Origin: Bacillota bacterium
Lineage (GTDB): Bacteria; Bacillota; Sulfobacillia; Sulfobacillales; JAIMBI01
Assembly (NCBI GenBank): GCA_021795575.1
Contig: JAJYPH010000013.1
Coordinates: 1 to 35,784, forward strand
Reading direction: 5' to 3'
Length of the DNA stretch: 35,784 bases
In this document: piece after piece, positions 8,505-17,404 of the stretch
How positions within the stretch are numbered: position 1 is the stretch's first letter
Layout: each line of letters starts with the position of its first letter
Translations under genes and position numbers: made by a program
Notes under the pieces: generated by a model
The model's database searches: none
What the model was told of the DNA's origin: nothing
Seen by the model: the letters and a program-made list of their open reading frames with translations, nothing else

Positions 8505-8510
8505 ATTATA
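8505..8510 (-). promoter_or_regulatory. Candidate -10 box for the small protein / amidase transcript
   Basis: Perfect TATAAT on the minus strand about 88 bases before the GTG at 8417. No good -35 box is seen at 16-18 bases upstream, so either another factor assists or the match is chance. Confidence 0.35.
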
Positions 8511-8575
8511 CGCTGGCCTGTCTTGTCCGACCTGGGGGGCGGCGGTATGCTTCGATGGCCACTCACGATGCAGAA

Positions 8576-8597
8576 CCGGTGTGACATCCGGTGTGAC
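8576..8597 (+). repeat. Short direct repeat CCGGTGTGAC x2 upstream of the beta-propeller gene
   Basis: CCGGTGTGAC occurs at 8576-8585 and again at 8588-8597, separated by two bases, so the period is 12 bases, close to one helical turn. It lies about 60 bases before the start of the propeller gene and could be a tandem regulator-binding site. It is short enough to be chance. Confidence 0.35.
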
Positions 8598-8658
8598 GGG
8601 AGGGGCAGCTTCAGCCGGTGCAGGGTTTGCAAGATCGAGGAGGGCGAGGAGGGAGCGC

Positions 8659-11600
8659 ATGCCGGAGGATCCACGATCCGTCGAGAGCCCACGGGACAGC
8701 GGCGTCGACCGCACCCTGGACGCGTTTCGGTGGCGGCTCATCGGTCCGCATCGTGGGGGGCGCGTGGTGGCGGTCGCGGGCCATCCCACCCAGCCCCTGA
8801 CGTTTTACTTTGGGGGGGCCGCTGGAGGCGTCTTTCGCACGGACGATGCCGGCGGCACCTGGCGCAACATATCCGACGGCTATTTTCGGACGGCGCCCGT
8901 GGGCGCGCTGGCCGTGAGTGCGTCGGACGGCAACGTGATTTACTCGGGGATGGGCGAAGCCTGCATCCGCGGCAACGTGTCGCACGGAGACGGAGTGTAC
9001 CGGTCGCTGGATGGGGGCAGCACATGGACGCACGTGGGTCTGGAGGACACGCGGCACATCAGCCGGGTGCGCATTCATCCCACCAACCCGGACTGGGTAT
9101 ACGTCGCGGCCCTGGGACACACCTTTGGGCCCAATCCCCAGCGCGGCGTGTTTCGCTCGCGCGATGGGGGACGAACCTGGGAGGGAATCCTGCACCGGGA
9201 CGATAGGACCGGTGCGGTGGATCTGGCGATGGACCCCAACAACCCGCGGGTTCTCTACGCAGCGCTGTGGGAGGCGGGCCGCACCCCGTGGAGCCTTACC
9301 AGCGGAGGGCCGGGGTCGGGGCTGTTCAAGTCTACGGACGGCGGAGACACCTGGACCGAGCTCACGGGCGCGCCGGGACTGCCTGACGGCGTCAAGGGGC
9401 GGATGGGCATTGCCGTGTCGCCCAAAAACAGCCGGCGCGTGTACTTGTCCTTGGAAGCCGAGGCGGGCGGCATCTTTCGCTCCGACGACGGCGGCCAGCA
9501 CTGGACCAAAACCAACGAAGACCGCAATCTGCGCCAGCGGGCGTGGTACTACTCGCACATCTTCGCCGATCCCGAGGCCGTCGACAGCCTGTACGTGCTG
9601 AACGTGCAGTTCTGGCGTTCGCAGGACGCGGGCAAAACCTTTGAGGCCATGCCCACGCCGCATGGGGACAACCACGATCTCTGGATCGACCCCGACCGGC
9701 CGTCCCGGATGATCACCGGCAACGACGGTGGCGCGGCGGTGTCACTGGATCGGGGGCGACACTGGTCCTCGATCCTGAACCAGCCCACCGCGCAGTTTTA
9801 CCACGTGACGACCGACGAGGCGGTGCCGTATCGGGTGTATGGCTGTCAGCAGGACAACTCCAGCCTGACGGTGCCCAGCGCCACGCGCGGCGCGGGCATT
9901 ACCAATCGGGACTGGTACCAGGTGGGGGGCGGCGAGAGTGGCTACATCGCGGTGGACCCCAGAAACCCGAACCGCATCTACGCCGGCAACTACTCGCTGC
10001 TGACGCGCTACGACCATGACACCGGGGCGACGACGGACATCACGCCGTGGCCGGAGCTCACCATTGGGTGGGCCGCCAAAGACTTAAAGTACCGGTTCCA
10101 GTGGACGTTTCCCACGCTGCTGTCGCCCCACGACCCGGACACGCTGTACGCCGCGGCGCAGGTGGTGTTCCGTTCGCGCGACGGGGGACAGCATTGGGAC
10201 GCCGTGAGCCCTGACCTGTCGCGCCACGACCCCGCCACGCTGGAGGCGTCGGGGGGACCCATCACCAAGGACAACACGGCCGTCGAGTACTACGGGACGG
10301 TGTTCAGCCTGGCAGAGTCACCCCTCGTGGCGGGCGTGCTCTGGGCGGGCTCCGACGATGGGCTGATCCATCTGTCGCGGGACGGCGGCGCGCACTGGCA
10401 GAACGTGACGCCGCCCGATGTGCCGGAGTGGGCGCTCATCAGCATCATCGAGGCGTCGCCCCATGACGCCGGGACGGCCTACGTGGCGGCCACGCGGTAC
10501 AAGCTGGACGACTTCGCGCCCTATCTCTACGTGACCCGTGACTACGGCAGGCACTGGATGCGCATCGATGCGGGGCTGCCGCGGGACGAATTCACGCGTG
10601 TGATTCGCGAAGACCCCGGCCAGCCAGGGTTGCTGCTCGCGGGCACGGAACAGGGTCTCTACGTGTCGTGGGATGCGGGTGCCCATTGGCGGTCGTTTCG
10701 ACAAAACCTGCCGGTCGTCCCGATTCACGACCTGGCGTTTCATGCGGATGACGTGATCGTGGCGACCCACGGCCGCTCGTTCTGGGTGTTGGACGACATC
10801 ACGCGCCTCCATGTTCTGGCCCAGGACCCGTCAGTGGGCGACCAAGCGCTGGCGCTCTGGCCCGGCCGGCCGGCCGTGCTCCGGGCGGGCGGCGGGCGGG
10901 GGATGCGCGGCGGCGAGGCCGACTACGGCTATCTGCATTCCGATGCCTATCTGGCCCAGTGGATTCGCGGGCGCGACCCGGTGACCGACGAGCCGGTCAT
11001 CGAGGCGCTGGATGCGGGACAAAATCCGCCGGGCGGCGCCGTGATCACGTATTCGTTGGGCCAGGCCCTGCCGCCCGACGCGACGCTGACGTTGGAGATT
11101 CAGGACCCCGACGGCCGCGTCATCCAAAGGCTCACCAGCGCCGAGCCAGACCCGAAGGCCGAGGGGCCCAAGCTGCCGCGGCTCAGCACGCGGGCGGGCA
11201 CGGCGCGCGTGGTGTGGAACCTCCGCTGGCCCGGCGCCACGCCGCTCAAGGGCGCGGTCATGTGGGGTGGGCCTCCCCAGGGCCCCACGGTCACGCCGGG
11301 TGTGTATCGTCTGGTACTGCAGGCGGGCGAGGCGCGAGCGGAGGGATCCCTGGAGGTAGTGCGGGACCCCCGTCTCGCCGTCGGCGACGCCGACCTCCAG
11401 CACCGGTTCGCGCTGTTGATGGCCGTGCGGGACAAGCTGTCGCAGGCGCACGAAGCCATTCTGGCCATCCGCGCCGCACGGGAGCAGGTGGACGCCTGGG
11501 TGGAGCGGGCGGCGGGCCACGCCGCGGCGGAGGCACTTAAAACCGAAGCCGCGGCGATCAACGACGCGGCCACGGCGGTGGAAGAGGCCCTGATCCAAAC

Positions 11601-11877
11601 CCAGGCCAAAAGCTCTCAGGACGTCTTGAACTTCCCGGTGCGCCTGAACGCGAAGCTGTCCGATATCGCCGGCGTCATCGAGAGCGCCCCGGGGCTGCCG
11701 CCTCAGCAGGCGGTGGACACCTTCGAGGCACTGGCCGCGGCCACGGACGAGGCGTGTCAGCGGTGGGCCGACGTGGTGGCGGGGCCGCTCGCGGCGTTTG
11801 AGCGCCACGTGCGCGACGCGCAGTTGCCGCTCATTCATCTGGCAGGATCCACGTTCCCTCCCGGCACGCGCGACTGA
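8659..11877 (+). CDS. Large Asp-box (BNR/VPS10-like) beta-propeller protein
   Basis: A 1072-residue protein built from sialidase-type Asp-box repeats (S.D.G.TW). At least ten copies are visible, including RTDDAGGTW, RSLDGGSTW, RSRDGGRTW, KSTDGGDTW, RSDDGGQHW, RSRDGGQHW, LSRDGGAHW, VTRDYGRHW and VSWDAGAHW, implying one long or two stacked beta-propellers over roughly residues 20-720. A small beta domain follows (around residues 800-890, with VVWNLRWPGATP), and the C-terminal 150 residues are helical and alanine-rich. Such proteins are usually annotated as glycosyl hydrolase or sortilin-like, but no catalytic set is evident. The ATG at 8659 has GAGGAGGG five bases upstream. No signal peptide follows this start, which is unusual for the family. 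Confidence 0.8.
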   Translation: MPEDPRSVESPRDSGVDRTLDAFRWRLIGPHRGGRVVAVAGHPTQPLTFYFGGAAGGVFRTDDAGGTWRNISDGYFRTAPVGALAVSASDGNVIYSGMGEACIRGNVSHGDGVYRSLDGGSTWTHVGLEDTRHISRVRIHPTNPDWVYVAALGHTFGPNPQRGVFRSRDGGRTWEGILHRDDRTGAVDLAMDPNNPRVLYAALWEAGRTPWSLTSGGPGSGLFKSTDGGDTWTELTGAPGLPDGVKGRMGIAVSPKNSRRVYLSLEAEAGGIFRSDDGGQHWTKTNEDRNLRQRAWYYSHIFADPEAVDSLYVLNVQFWRSQDAGKTFEAMPTPHGDNHDLWIDPDRPSRMITGNDGGAAVSLDRGRHWSSILNQPTAQFYHVTTDEAVPYRVYGCQQDNSSLTVPSATRGAGITNRDWYQVGGGESGYIAVDPRNPNRIYAGNYSLLTRYDHDTGATTDITPWPELTIGWAAKDLKYRFQWTFPTLLSPHDPDTLYAAAQVVFRSRDGGQHWDAVSPDLSRHDPATLEASGGPITKDNTAVEYYGTVFSLAESPLVAGVLWAGSDDGLIHLSRDGGAHWQNVTPPDVPEWALISIIEASPHDAGTAYVAATRYKLDDFAPYLYVTRDYGRHWMRIDAGLPRDEFTRVIREDPGQPGLLLAGTEQGLYVSWDAGAHWRSFRQNLPVVPIHDLAFHADDVIVATHGRSFWVLDDITRLHVLAQDPSVGDQALALWPGRPAVLRAGGGRGMRGGEADYGYLHSDAYLAQWIRGRDPVTDEPVIEALDAGQNPPGGAVITYSLGQALPPDATLTLEIQDPDGRVIQRLTSAEPDPKAEGPKLPRLSTRAGTARVVWNLRWPGATPLKGAVMWGGPPQGPTVTPGVYRLVLQAGEARAEGSLEVVRDPRLAVGDADLQHRFALLMAVRDKLSQAHEAILAIRAAREQVDAWVERAAGHAAAEALKTEAAAINDAATAVEEALIQTQAKSSQDVLNFPVRLNAKLSDIAGVIESAPGLPPQQAVDTFEALAAATDEACQRWADVVAGPLAAFERHVRDAQLPLIHLAGSTFPPGTRD

Positions 11878-11920
11878 CGCCGTCAGGCGGCCTCAGGCGG
11901 GTGCAGGAGGAGGGAGAGAG

Positions 11921-11950
11921 GTAGGGGGTCGGCGCCAGCCGGCCCCCTAC
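11921..11950 (+). terminator. Strong hairpin after the beta-propeller gene
   Basis: A 13-bp stem (11921-11933 with 11938-11950) closes a four-base loop; one pair is a G-U wobble. It lies 44 bases past the stop codon. No T-run follows, so it may act as an atypical terminator or an mRNA 3' end stabiliser. Confidence 0.5.
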
Positions 11951-11958
11951 TGAGCGTG

Positions 11959-11967
11959 TGGCATAAT
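11959..11967 (+). promoter_or_regulatory. Candidate extended -10 promoter for the pepA operon
   Basis: TGGCATAAT matches an extended -10 element (TGn plus CATAAT). It lies just after the hairpin ending the previous gene and about 125 bases upstream of the aminopeptidase start. The -35 region is not recognisable. Confidence 0.4.
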
Positions 11968-12091
11968 CCCCAGGGAGGCTGCGGGAGGTTTTGGCCCTTG
12001 GGGGGACGGTTCCCGAGCGTCTGCGGTGACAGGGGACCTGAGGACGGCGTCAGACGACGATCCGGCTCACATCTGGCAAAGAGGTGATGGG

Positions 12092-13519
12092 ATGGCTTTT
12101 CAGATTGAAACCGCCGCCACGCGCCCCAGCGACGCGGACGCACTGGTGGTGGGGGTATATCGTGGCGAGGTTGAACATATCGCATCGTGGCCCGGGGCTC
12201 GGGACGCCGTGGCCCAGGGATGGAACGGCGGGGCCCGCGCCCGGCCTCTCGTCCTGTACCCGGGCACCCCCGCCCGGGTGGTCGTGGTGGGACTGGGACC
12301 TAAAGCCCACGTGACGGCGCGCAGCATCCGTCGGGCGGTGGCGTCCGGCGTGCGCGCGGCGCGCGTGAAGGGCGTGACCCACATCGCCGTCGACCTGCCG
12401 GGCGCCGCGGAGCACCGCGGCGCCGCCGTGGCGGGTGTGGGCGACGGATTGTACAGCTTCACCGCCTACCGCGCGCCGCGCGACGACGAGGCCACTGGCA
12501 GTCCGGTCGTGACGATGGTCGGGGTGGGGGACATTCCGGCTCGGGAGCTGGCGGCCGTGCAGGCGGCCGTGCCGGTGCGCGACTGGGTTAATTTGGGATC
12601 CAATGACAAACCCCCCGAGCGCTTGGCGGACCTCATGACGGAGAGCTTCAACGGTCTGGGCGTCGTGGTGGAGCGGCTCGGCGTGGCCGAACTCACAGCC
12701 ATGGGGGCGGGGGGCATTCTGGGCGTGGGCCAGGGCAGTGCCCACCCGCCGGTCATGCTGCTGGCGAAGTATGAGGGGGCGCCGGGCGACAGCCGTACCC
12801 TGGCGCTGGTGGGCAAGGGCATCACCTTTGACAGTGGGGGGCTGTCGCTCAAGACGGGTCAGGGCATGATGACCATGAAGACCGACATGGCGGGCGCCGC
12901 GGCCGTCATGGGGGCCGTGGCCGCGCTCGCGGCCGCCAAGGCGCCCGTGAACGTGTGGGGTATCGGGTGTCTGGCGGAAAATATGCCCGACGGCAACGCC
13001 CAGCGGCCCGGCGACGTGATCCGAACCCTGGACGGCACCACCGTCGAAGTGCTCAACACGGATGCCGAGGGCCGGCTGGTGCTGTGTGACGGGGTGGCCC
13101 TAGCCAAACAACGCGGCGCCGCCGCGATTGTCGATATTGCCACCTTGACCGGCGCCGCCGCGGCCGCCCTGGGCGGTGAGCGCGCCGCCTACCTGGCGAC
13201 GGACGAGGCCCTCCGGACCTTGGTGGAGGCGGTGGCTCGGAAGACAGGCGAGTGGGTGTGGGAAATGCCTGCCGACGAACAGTTCCGCCGCAACATCGAC
13301 AGCAGCATCGCCGATCTGAAGAATATCGCGTCTGCGATGGGCGGGGGAATGCAGGTGGGGGGGTTGTTTGTGGGCGCGTTTGCTCAGGGCGTGCCCTGGC
13401 TGCACCTGGACATCGCGGGCACCGCATTTCAGGCGGAGCCCCGCCATGGCAGCGCACAGGGCAGCACGGCGTTTGGCGTGAGCCTGCTGGCCGAGCTGGC
13501 GTCCGGGTACTTTGCCTAA
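12092..13519 (+). CDS. pepA: Leucyl aminopeptidase, M17 family
   Basis: A 475-residue cytosolic metallo-aminopeptidase that removes N-terminal residues from peptides, normally a hexamer with two metal ions per subunit. All ligands and catalytic residues are present with the spacing of E. coli PepA: Lys242 and Asp247 (GKGITFDSGG), Asp265 (MKTDMAG), Asp324, Glu326 and Arg328 (NTDAEGRL). The less conserved N-terminal domain covers roughly residues 1-150. The ATG at 12092 follows GAGGTGAT; an upstream in-frame start lacks such a site. The stop codon TAA overlaps the ribosome-site-like TAAGGAG of the next gene, so the three genes pepA, CoA-transferase and acyl-CoA dehydrogenase are probably one operon. 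Confidence 0.95.
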   Translation: MAFQIETAATRPSDADALVVGVYRGEVEHIASWPGARDAVAQGWNGGARARPLVLYPGTPARVVVVGLGPKAHVTARSIRRAVASGVRAARVKGVTHIAVDLPGAAEHRGAAVAGVGDGLYSFTAYRAPRDDEATGSPVVTMVGVGDIPARELAAVQAAVPVRDWVNLGSNDKPPERLADLMTESFNGLGVVVERLGVAELTAMGAGGILGVGQGSAHPPVMLLAKYEGAPGDSRTLALVGKGITFDSGGLSLKTGQGMMTMKTDMAGAAAVMGAVAALAAAKAPVNVWGIGCLAENMPDGNAQRPGDVIRTLDGTTVEVLNTDAEGRLVLCDGVALAKQRGAAAIVDIATLTGAAAAALGGERAAYLATDEALRTLVEAVARKTGEWVWEMPADEQFRRNIDSSIADLKNIASAMGGGMQVGGLFVGAFAQGVPWLHLDIAGTAFQAEPRHGSAQGSTAFGVSLLAELASGYFA

Positions 13520-14729
13520 GGAGCGGCCCTCGATTCCAGCGGAGGGCCGGCTACCGCTGGCGGGCCTCCGGGTGCTGGACCTGTCGCGGGTGCTGGCCGG
13601 ACCGCTCTCAACCATGGTGCTGGCCGATTTGGGGGCCGAGGTGCTGAAAGTGGAGGCTCCGGGGGGCGGGGACGAAACCCGCTCCTGGGGGCCTCCTTTT
13701 CTAGGCAGTGCAGACGGCGAATCCACGTACTTCCTGTCCATCAACCGGGGCAAACGGAGCCTGGGGTTGAACTTCCACGACCCGGGGGACCAGGTACTCG
13801 CGAGGCGGCTCATCACCGAATGGGCCGACGTGGTGGTGGAAAATTTTCGCCCTGGCGCCCTGCAGCGCCTGGGACTGGACGTGGATGAACTGCTGGCCAT
13901 GGCGCCCCGGGTGGTGTGGGCCACGGTGCGCGGGTATCCCGAGCCCGACGACCGCCCCGGGTATGATTTTGTGATTCAGGCCGGGGCCGGCCTCATGGCC
14001 ATCACGGGACCGGTCGAGGGGCCCCCGTCCAAAGTGGGAGTGGCCGTGGCGGACATGCTGGCCGGGCTGTACCTGGCCACCGGCGTGCTGGCGGCGGTCG
14101 TCCGCCGCGACCGTGACGGGGTGGGTGGTCGCGTGTCCGTGTCGCTGGCGGAGGCGGCGGTTGCGTCGCTCATCAACGTGGGGCAAAGCGTGCTCACCAC
14201 GGGCGAGGCGCCGCGGCGCCAGGGGAACGCCCATGCCCAGCTGGCGCCATACGCGGTGTACCAGGCGGCTGACGGCCCGCTGGCCATCGGCGTCGGCAAC
14301 AATCGGCAGTTTCGGGCGTTGGCGGCGGCGGTGGGGCAGCCCACCCTTGCCGACGATGCGCGGTTTTCGGACAATCGGAGTCGTGTCATCCACCGGCGTG
14401 CGCTGACCGACATCTTGAATGCGGCCCTTGCAGAGCGCACCGTGGCTGCTTGGTGCCAGGTCCTGGTCGCGGGCGGGGTGCCGGTGGATGCCGTCCGATC
14501 GGTGCCCGACGTGCTGGAGATGGCTCGAGGATGGGGGCAGGTGGGCACCGTGGCCCATCACCAACTGGGCGCGCTGCCTGTGGTGCGGAGCCCGATCTGG
14601 ATCGACGGGGCCCGTCTGCCGCTCACGCTGCCGCCGCCCCTGCTGGGTGAGCACAGCGACGCGCTCCGGGGCGAGTGGGGCGAAAGCGCCGGGGGGCGTG
14701 CCCACCAGGAGCCGACACAAACGAAATGA
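13512..14729 (+). CDS. CaiB/BaiF-type (class III) CoA-transferase
   Basis: Up to 405 residues, predicted to move CoA between two carboxylic acids through an aspartyl-anhydride intermediate. The N-terminal LAGLRVLDLSRVLAGP and LGAEVLKVEAPGGGDETR are hallmark segments. Asp181 in VGVAVADMLAG aligns with the catalytic Asp (Asp169 in formyl-CoA transferase). The start is uncertain: TTG at 13512 overlaps pepA by eight bases but lacks a ribosome site, while AAGGAG (13517-13522) is ideally spaced nine bases before an in-frame ATT at 13533. The next gene is a glutaryl-CoA dehydrogenase-like enzyme, so a glutarate (dicarboxylate) CoA-transferase comparable to SUGCT is a reasonable but unproven guess. 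Confidence 0.88.
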   Translation: MPKERPSIPAEGRLPLAGLRVLDLSRVLAGPLSTMVLADLGAEVLKVEAPGGGDETRSWGPPFLGSADGESTYFLSINRGKRSLGLNFHDPGDQVLARRLITEWADVVVENFRPGALQRLGLDVDELLAMAPRVVWATVRGYPEPDDRPGYDFVIQAGAGLMAITGPVEGPPSKVGVAVADMLAGLYLATGVLAAVVRRDRDGVGGRVSVSLAEAAVASLINVGQSVLTTGEAPRRQGNAHAQLAPYAVYQAADGPLAIGVGNNRQFRALAAAVGQPTLADDARFSDNRSRVIHRRALTDILNAALAERTVAAWCQVLVAGGVPVDAVRSVPDVLEMARGWGQVGTVAHHQLGALPVVRSPIWIDGARLPLTLPPPLLGEHSDALRGEWGESAGGRAHQEPTQTK

Positions 14730-14738
14730 GGTGCACGA

Positions 14739-15911
14739 GTGGCGCGAGCCGGGGACTATTATGATGTGGAGGCGCTGTATCGGCCCGAGGAGCGGCAGGT
14801 GCGCGACGTGGTGCGCCGCTTTGTGGCGGACCGTATTCGTCCGCATGCGGGGCAGTGGTGGCAGGAGGGGCACTTTCCACTGGAGCTGGTGCCGGAAATG
14901 GCGCAGCTGGGCTGCTTTGGTCCCACGCTGCCGGAGCAGTACGGGGGCGCCGAGCTCTCGCCGCTGGCGTATGGCCTCATGATGCAGGAACTGGAGTACG
15001 GGGACTCGGGCCTGCGATCGTTTGCGTCGGTCCAGTCCAGCCTGGCCATGTATGCGATTTACCGATGGGGCTCCGAAGAACAGCGGCGGCAGTGGCTCCC
15101 GCGGATGGCCGCCGGCGAGGTGATTGGCTGCTTTGGCCTCACCGAGCCCGATGCCGGCTCGGACCCGGGCAGCATGCAGACGCGGGCGGTGCGTACGGCG
15201 GACGGCTGGTGCCTCAGCGGCGCCAAGCGGTGGATCACCAACGGATCGGTGGCGCAGGTGGCCGTCGTGTGGGCCAAAACCGTCGGGGAACCCGACGATG
15301 CCATTCGTGGCTTCGTGGTACCCACCAACACGCCCGGGTTTTCCACCGCCGTGATTAAAACCAAAGCCTCGATGCGCATGTCGGTGACGTCGGAATTGTT
15401 CCTGGACCAGGTGGAGGTGTCCGAGTCGGCGCGGCTGCCGGGTGCCCAGGGCCTCTCCGGGCCGCTGTCGTGCCTGACGCAGGCGCGCTATGGGATTGCC
15501 TGGGGTACGATCGGAGCGGCCCGGGCCTGCCTCGACGAGGCGCTGGCGTATACCGGGAGCCGCATCGCCTTTGGTCGCCCCATTGCCGCCACCCAGCTGG
15601 TGCAGGAGCGGCTGGTGGACATGGTGAGCCGGATTGGCGTCATGCAGCTCACGGCGCATCGCCTCGGGCAGCTGCACGAAGCCGGCGCCCTGCATCACCA
15701 GCAGGTGTCGCTGGCCAAGCGGGATCATGCGCGCGCGGCGCTCGAGATTGCACGGGAGGCCCGAGAGCTCCTGGGTGGCAACGGCATTACGACGGACTAT
15801 GGCCCAATGCGCCATGCGGCCAACCTGGAAACGGTCGACACCTATGAGGGCACCTACGAGGTCCACACGCTGGCGGTGGGTCGAGACATCACCGGGCACA
15901 ATGCGTTCTAG
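14739..15911 (+). CDS. gcdH: Acyl-CoA dehydrogenase, glutaryl-CoA dehydrogenase-like
   Basis: A 390-residue FAD enzyme of the acyl-CoA dehydrogenase fold. It resembles glutaryl-CoA dehydrogenases, which oxidise and decarboxylate glutaryl-CoA to crotonyl-CoA in lysine/tryptophan/benzoate breakdown. Evidence: LRSFASVQSSLAM matches the family's RS..SVQSSL segment carrying the substrate-binding Arg; CFGLTEPDAGSDPGSM is the flavin/substrate loop; Glu370 in TYEGTYEVH is at the position of the catalytic base; RDITGHNAF is the usual C-terminal end. The GTG at 14739 starts nine bases after the preceding stop and has GAGGTG upstream, so translation is coupled. A palindrome (15910-15923) covers the stop and faces a convergent gene. 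Electron acceptor ETF is not in the window. Confidence 0.85.
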   Translation: MARAGDYYDVEALYRPEERQVRDVVRRFVADRIRPHAGQWWQEGHFPLELVPEMAQLGCFGPTLPEQYGGAELSPLAYGLMMQELEYGDSGLRSFASVQSSLAMYAIYRWGSEEQRRQWLPRMAAGEVIGCFGLTEPDAGSDPGSMQTRAVRTADGWCLSGAKRWITNGSVAQVAVVWAKTVGEPDDAIRGFVVPTNTPGFSTAVIKTKASMRMSVTSELFLDQVEVSESARLPGAQGLSGPLSCLTQARYGIAWGTIGAARACLDEALAYTGSRIAFGRPIAATQLVQERLVDMVSRIGVMQLTAHRLGQLHEAGALHHQQVSLAKRDHARAALEIAREARELLGGNGITTDYGPMRHAANLETVDTYEGTYEVHTLAVGRDITGHNAF

Positions 15912-15931
15912 CGCCGCGGCGCTCGTCCCGG

Positions 15932-17179
15932 CTAAGAGGGCAGGCCCACGCTGTTCAGAATACGGCTGGCCAAGGCGTGGGACTGGGCGGGCAGGGAAAC
16001 CAGCACTTCGTCGGTCCCGCCATTGACCGCCGGGTACAGGACCGCATTCAGCTGGTAGCCATGTGTCGGGTCAGGGAGGGCAAAGCCCACCGAGACGTCG
16101 GTGATCCAAACCCCCCGATGGGGGGGCACCGATGCCATGACCGAGGGCACGCCGGTGGGGCGGCTGGCCACGGCCAGCGTGCTGGCCTGGGGATTGGCGA
16201 TGAGGCGCACCCACTCGTGGCGGTGGTGCGGGTTGGTGACCGTGACCGTAGTCACCCCGTGGTGGGTCACCGGCGTGGCGGCCTGCCAGCCCTTGGGCGC
16301 CAGAAATGGCAGGCTCCATGCCCCCGCCTGGTACTGGGCGAATGTGGTGGCGGTCAGCGGCGCCGACGGGAGGCCCGGCACCACCACGGTCCCGGTGTTG
16401 TACCCCTGCAGAATGTTGGAGGCGGCCGCGGAAAACCAGGCGGCGGGCCAGTGGATGACCGTGACGGCCGCCGCCGCGCCGGTGGGCAGCTGGTACAGGG
16501 TGGTGCTGTCAGCGGTGCCAATCAGCACCCGGCCGCTGCCCACGCGGACGTGAAATGCGGTCCCACCGGGCAGCGTCGCGACGGTGAGCTGCCGCCCGGT
16601 GGCCAGGCTGACCGCGCCGATGACGGAGGTGCCCTGACCCACCGCCGGCAGTCCCGTTTCCCGGTACACGAGCCACGGGCCGGTGGCCCGAACAAACGAC
16701 AACGCCCACCAGCCATCGCCACCGGGCCCCTGATAGCGGTTGGGGAGCGGCTGGCTGAATGCCCGAGCCTCCGGCAGCAGGCCGCTGCCCGGTTGCAGCA
16801 CGCGCGATGCCAGCAGGTGAAACGGGTGCGGCGACGTGACCGCGGGCTGTCCGCTAGGGAGCGTCACGGGCGCGCCCTGGCTGGGGTTGACGTAAATCAC
16901 GCCGTAGGGCGTCGCGGCCAGCGGCAGGCCCGAGGTGCCCAGCGGCGGGCTTAACACCCGCAGCGTGTATCCCATCACGTGTTCGACCGTACCATGCAGG
17001 GGGGTCACGGCGGGCAACGCGAGTGGAATCACGGGTGAGGGCCGGTTGAACGAGGCGGCGGGCGTACTGGGCGAAAGCCCCGCAGGCAGGCCCGGCCACT
17101 GGCTTCCCGGGCCGTACAGCCCGATGCCCGTCCAGACCAACACTGCGAGGGCCACGAGCGCCCCCCACCAGCGTGCCAT
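15932..17179 (-). CDS. Membrane-anchored extracytoplasmic protein of unknown function
   Basis: A 415-residue protein I cannot assign to a family. Starting at ATG 17179 (GAGGGGG eight bases upstream), it has Arg3, then a hydrophobic helix (WWGALVALAVLVWTGIGL), which is a signal anchor or uncleaved signal. The rest is rich in Gly, Pro, Thr, Val and Ser with beta-strand-like alternation, for example TLRVLSPPLGTSGLPL and FHVRVGSGRVLIGT, reminiscent of a beta-propeller or repeated beta-sandwich exposed outside the cell. There are no Cys pairs and no catalytic motif I recognise. It is convergent with the acyl-CoA dehydrogenase gene, 20 bases apart. Alone on its strand, so context gives no function. 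Confidence 0.6.
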   Translation of the reverse strand: MARWWGALVALAVLVWTGIGLYGPGSQWPGLPAGLSPSTPAASFNRPSPVIPLALPAVTPLHGTVEHVMGYTLRVLSPPLGTSGLPLAATPYGVIYVNPSQGAPVTLPSGQPAVTSPHPFHLLASRVLQPGSGLLPEARAFSQPLPNRYQGPGGDGWWALSFVRATGPWLVYRETGLPAVGQGTSVIGAVSLATGRQLTVATLPGGTAFHVRVGSGRVLIGTADSTTLYQLPTGAAAAVTVIHWPAAWFSAAASNILQGYNTGTVVVPGLPSAPLTATTFAQYQAGAWSLPFLAPKGWQAATPVTHHGVTTVTVTNPHHRHEWVRLIANPQASTLAVASRPTGVPSVMASVPPHRGVWITDVSVGFALPDPTHGYQLNAVLYPAVNGGTDEVLVSLPAQSHALASRILNSVGLPS

Positions 17180-17404
17180 GCGCGGCCCCCTCGTTCTTGG
17201 CTCCAGATGCCTGCCCGCTCCCAAATCTCCCGGGACGGACAGCGTAGCAAATCTTGTGCGCGCGTGTCGTGCTCACCGGCGAACACGACCACCGGTCGAG
17301 TCCTCGTGCGCACCGGTCATCGTAGATCAACGCCTTGCGCAGCGGCGAAGTTGCAGAGCATAAGGCCCGTCGGGGAGCCGAACCATAAGGCGGGGGGCTC
17401 GAAG

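Noticed and set aside
13701-15899. A 732-codon open frame on the minus strand opposite the CoA-transferase and dehydrogenase genes
   Set aside because: It is an antisense shadow of two well-recognised genes: His/Arg/Gln-rich, no family features, caused by high GC.
15910-15923. Palindrome at the stop of the acyl-CoA dehydrogenase gene as a terminator
   Set aside because: The loop would be only two to four bases and no T-run follows on either strand; kept only as a remark.
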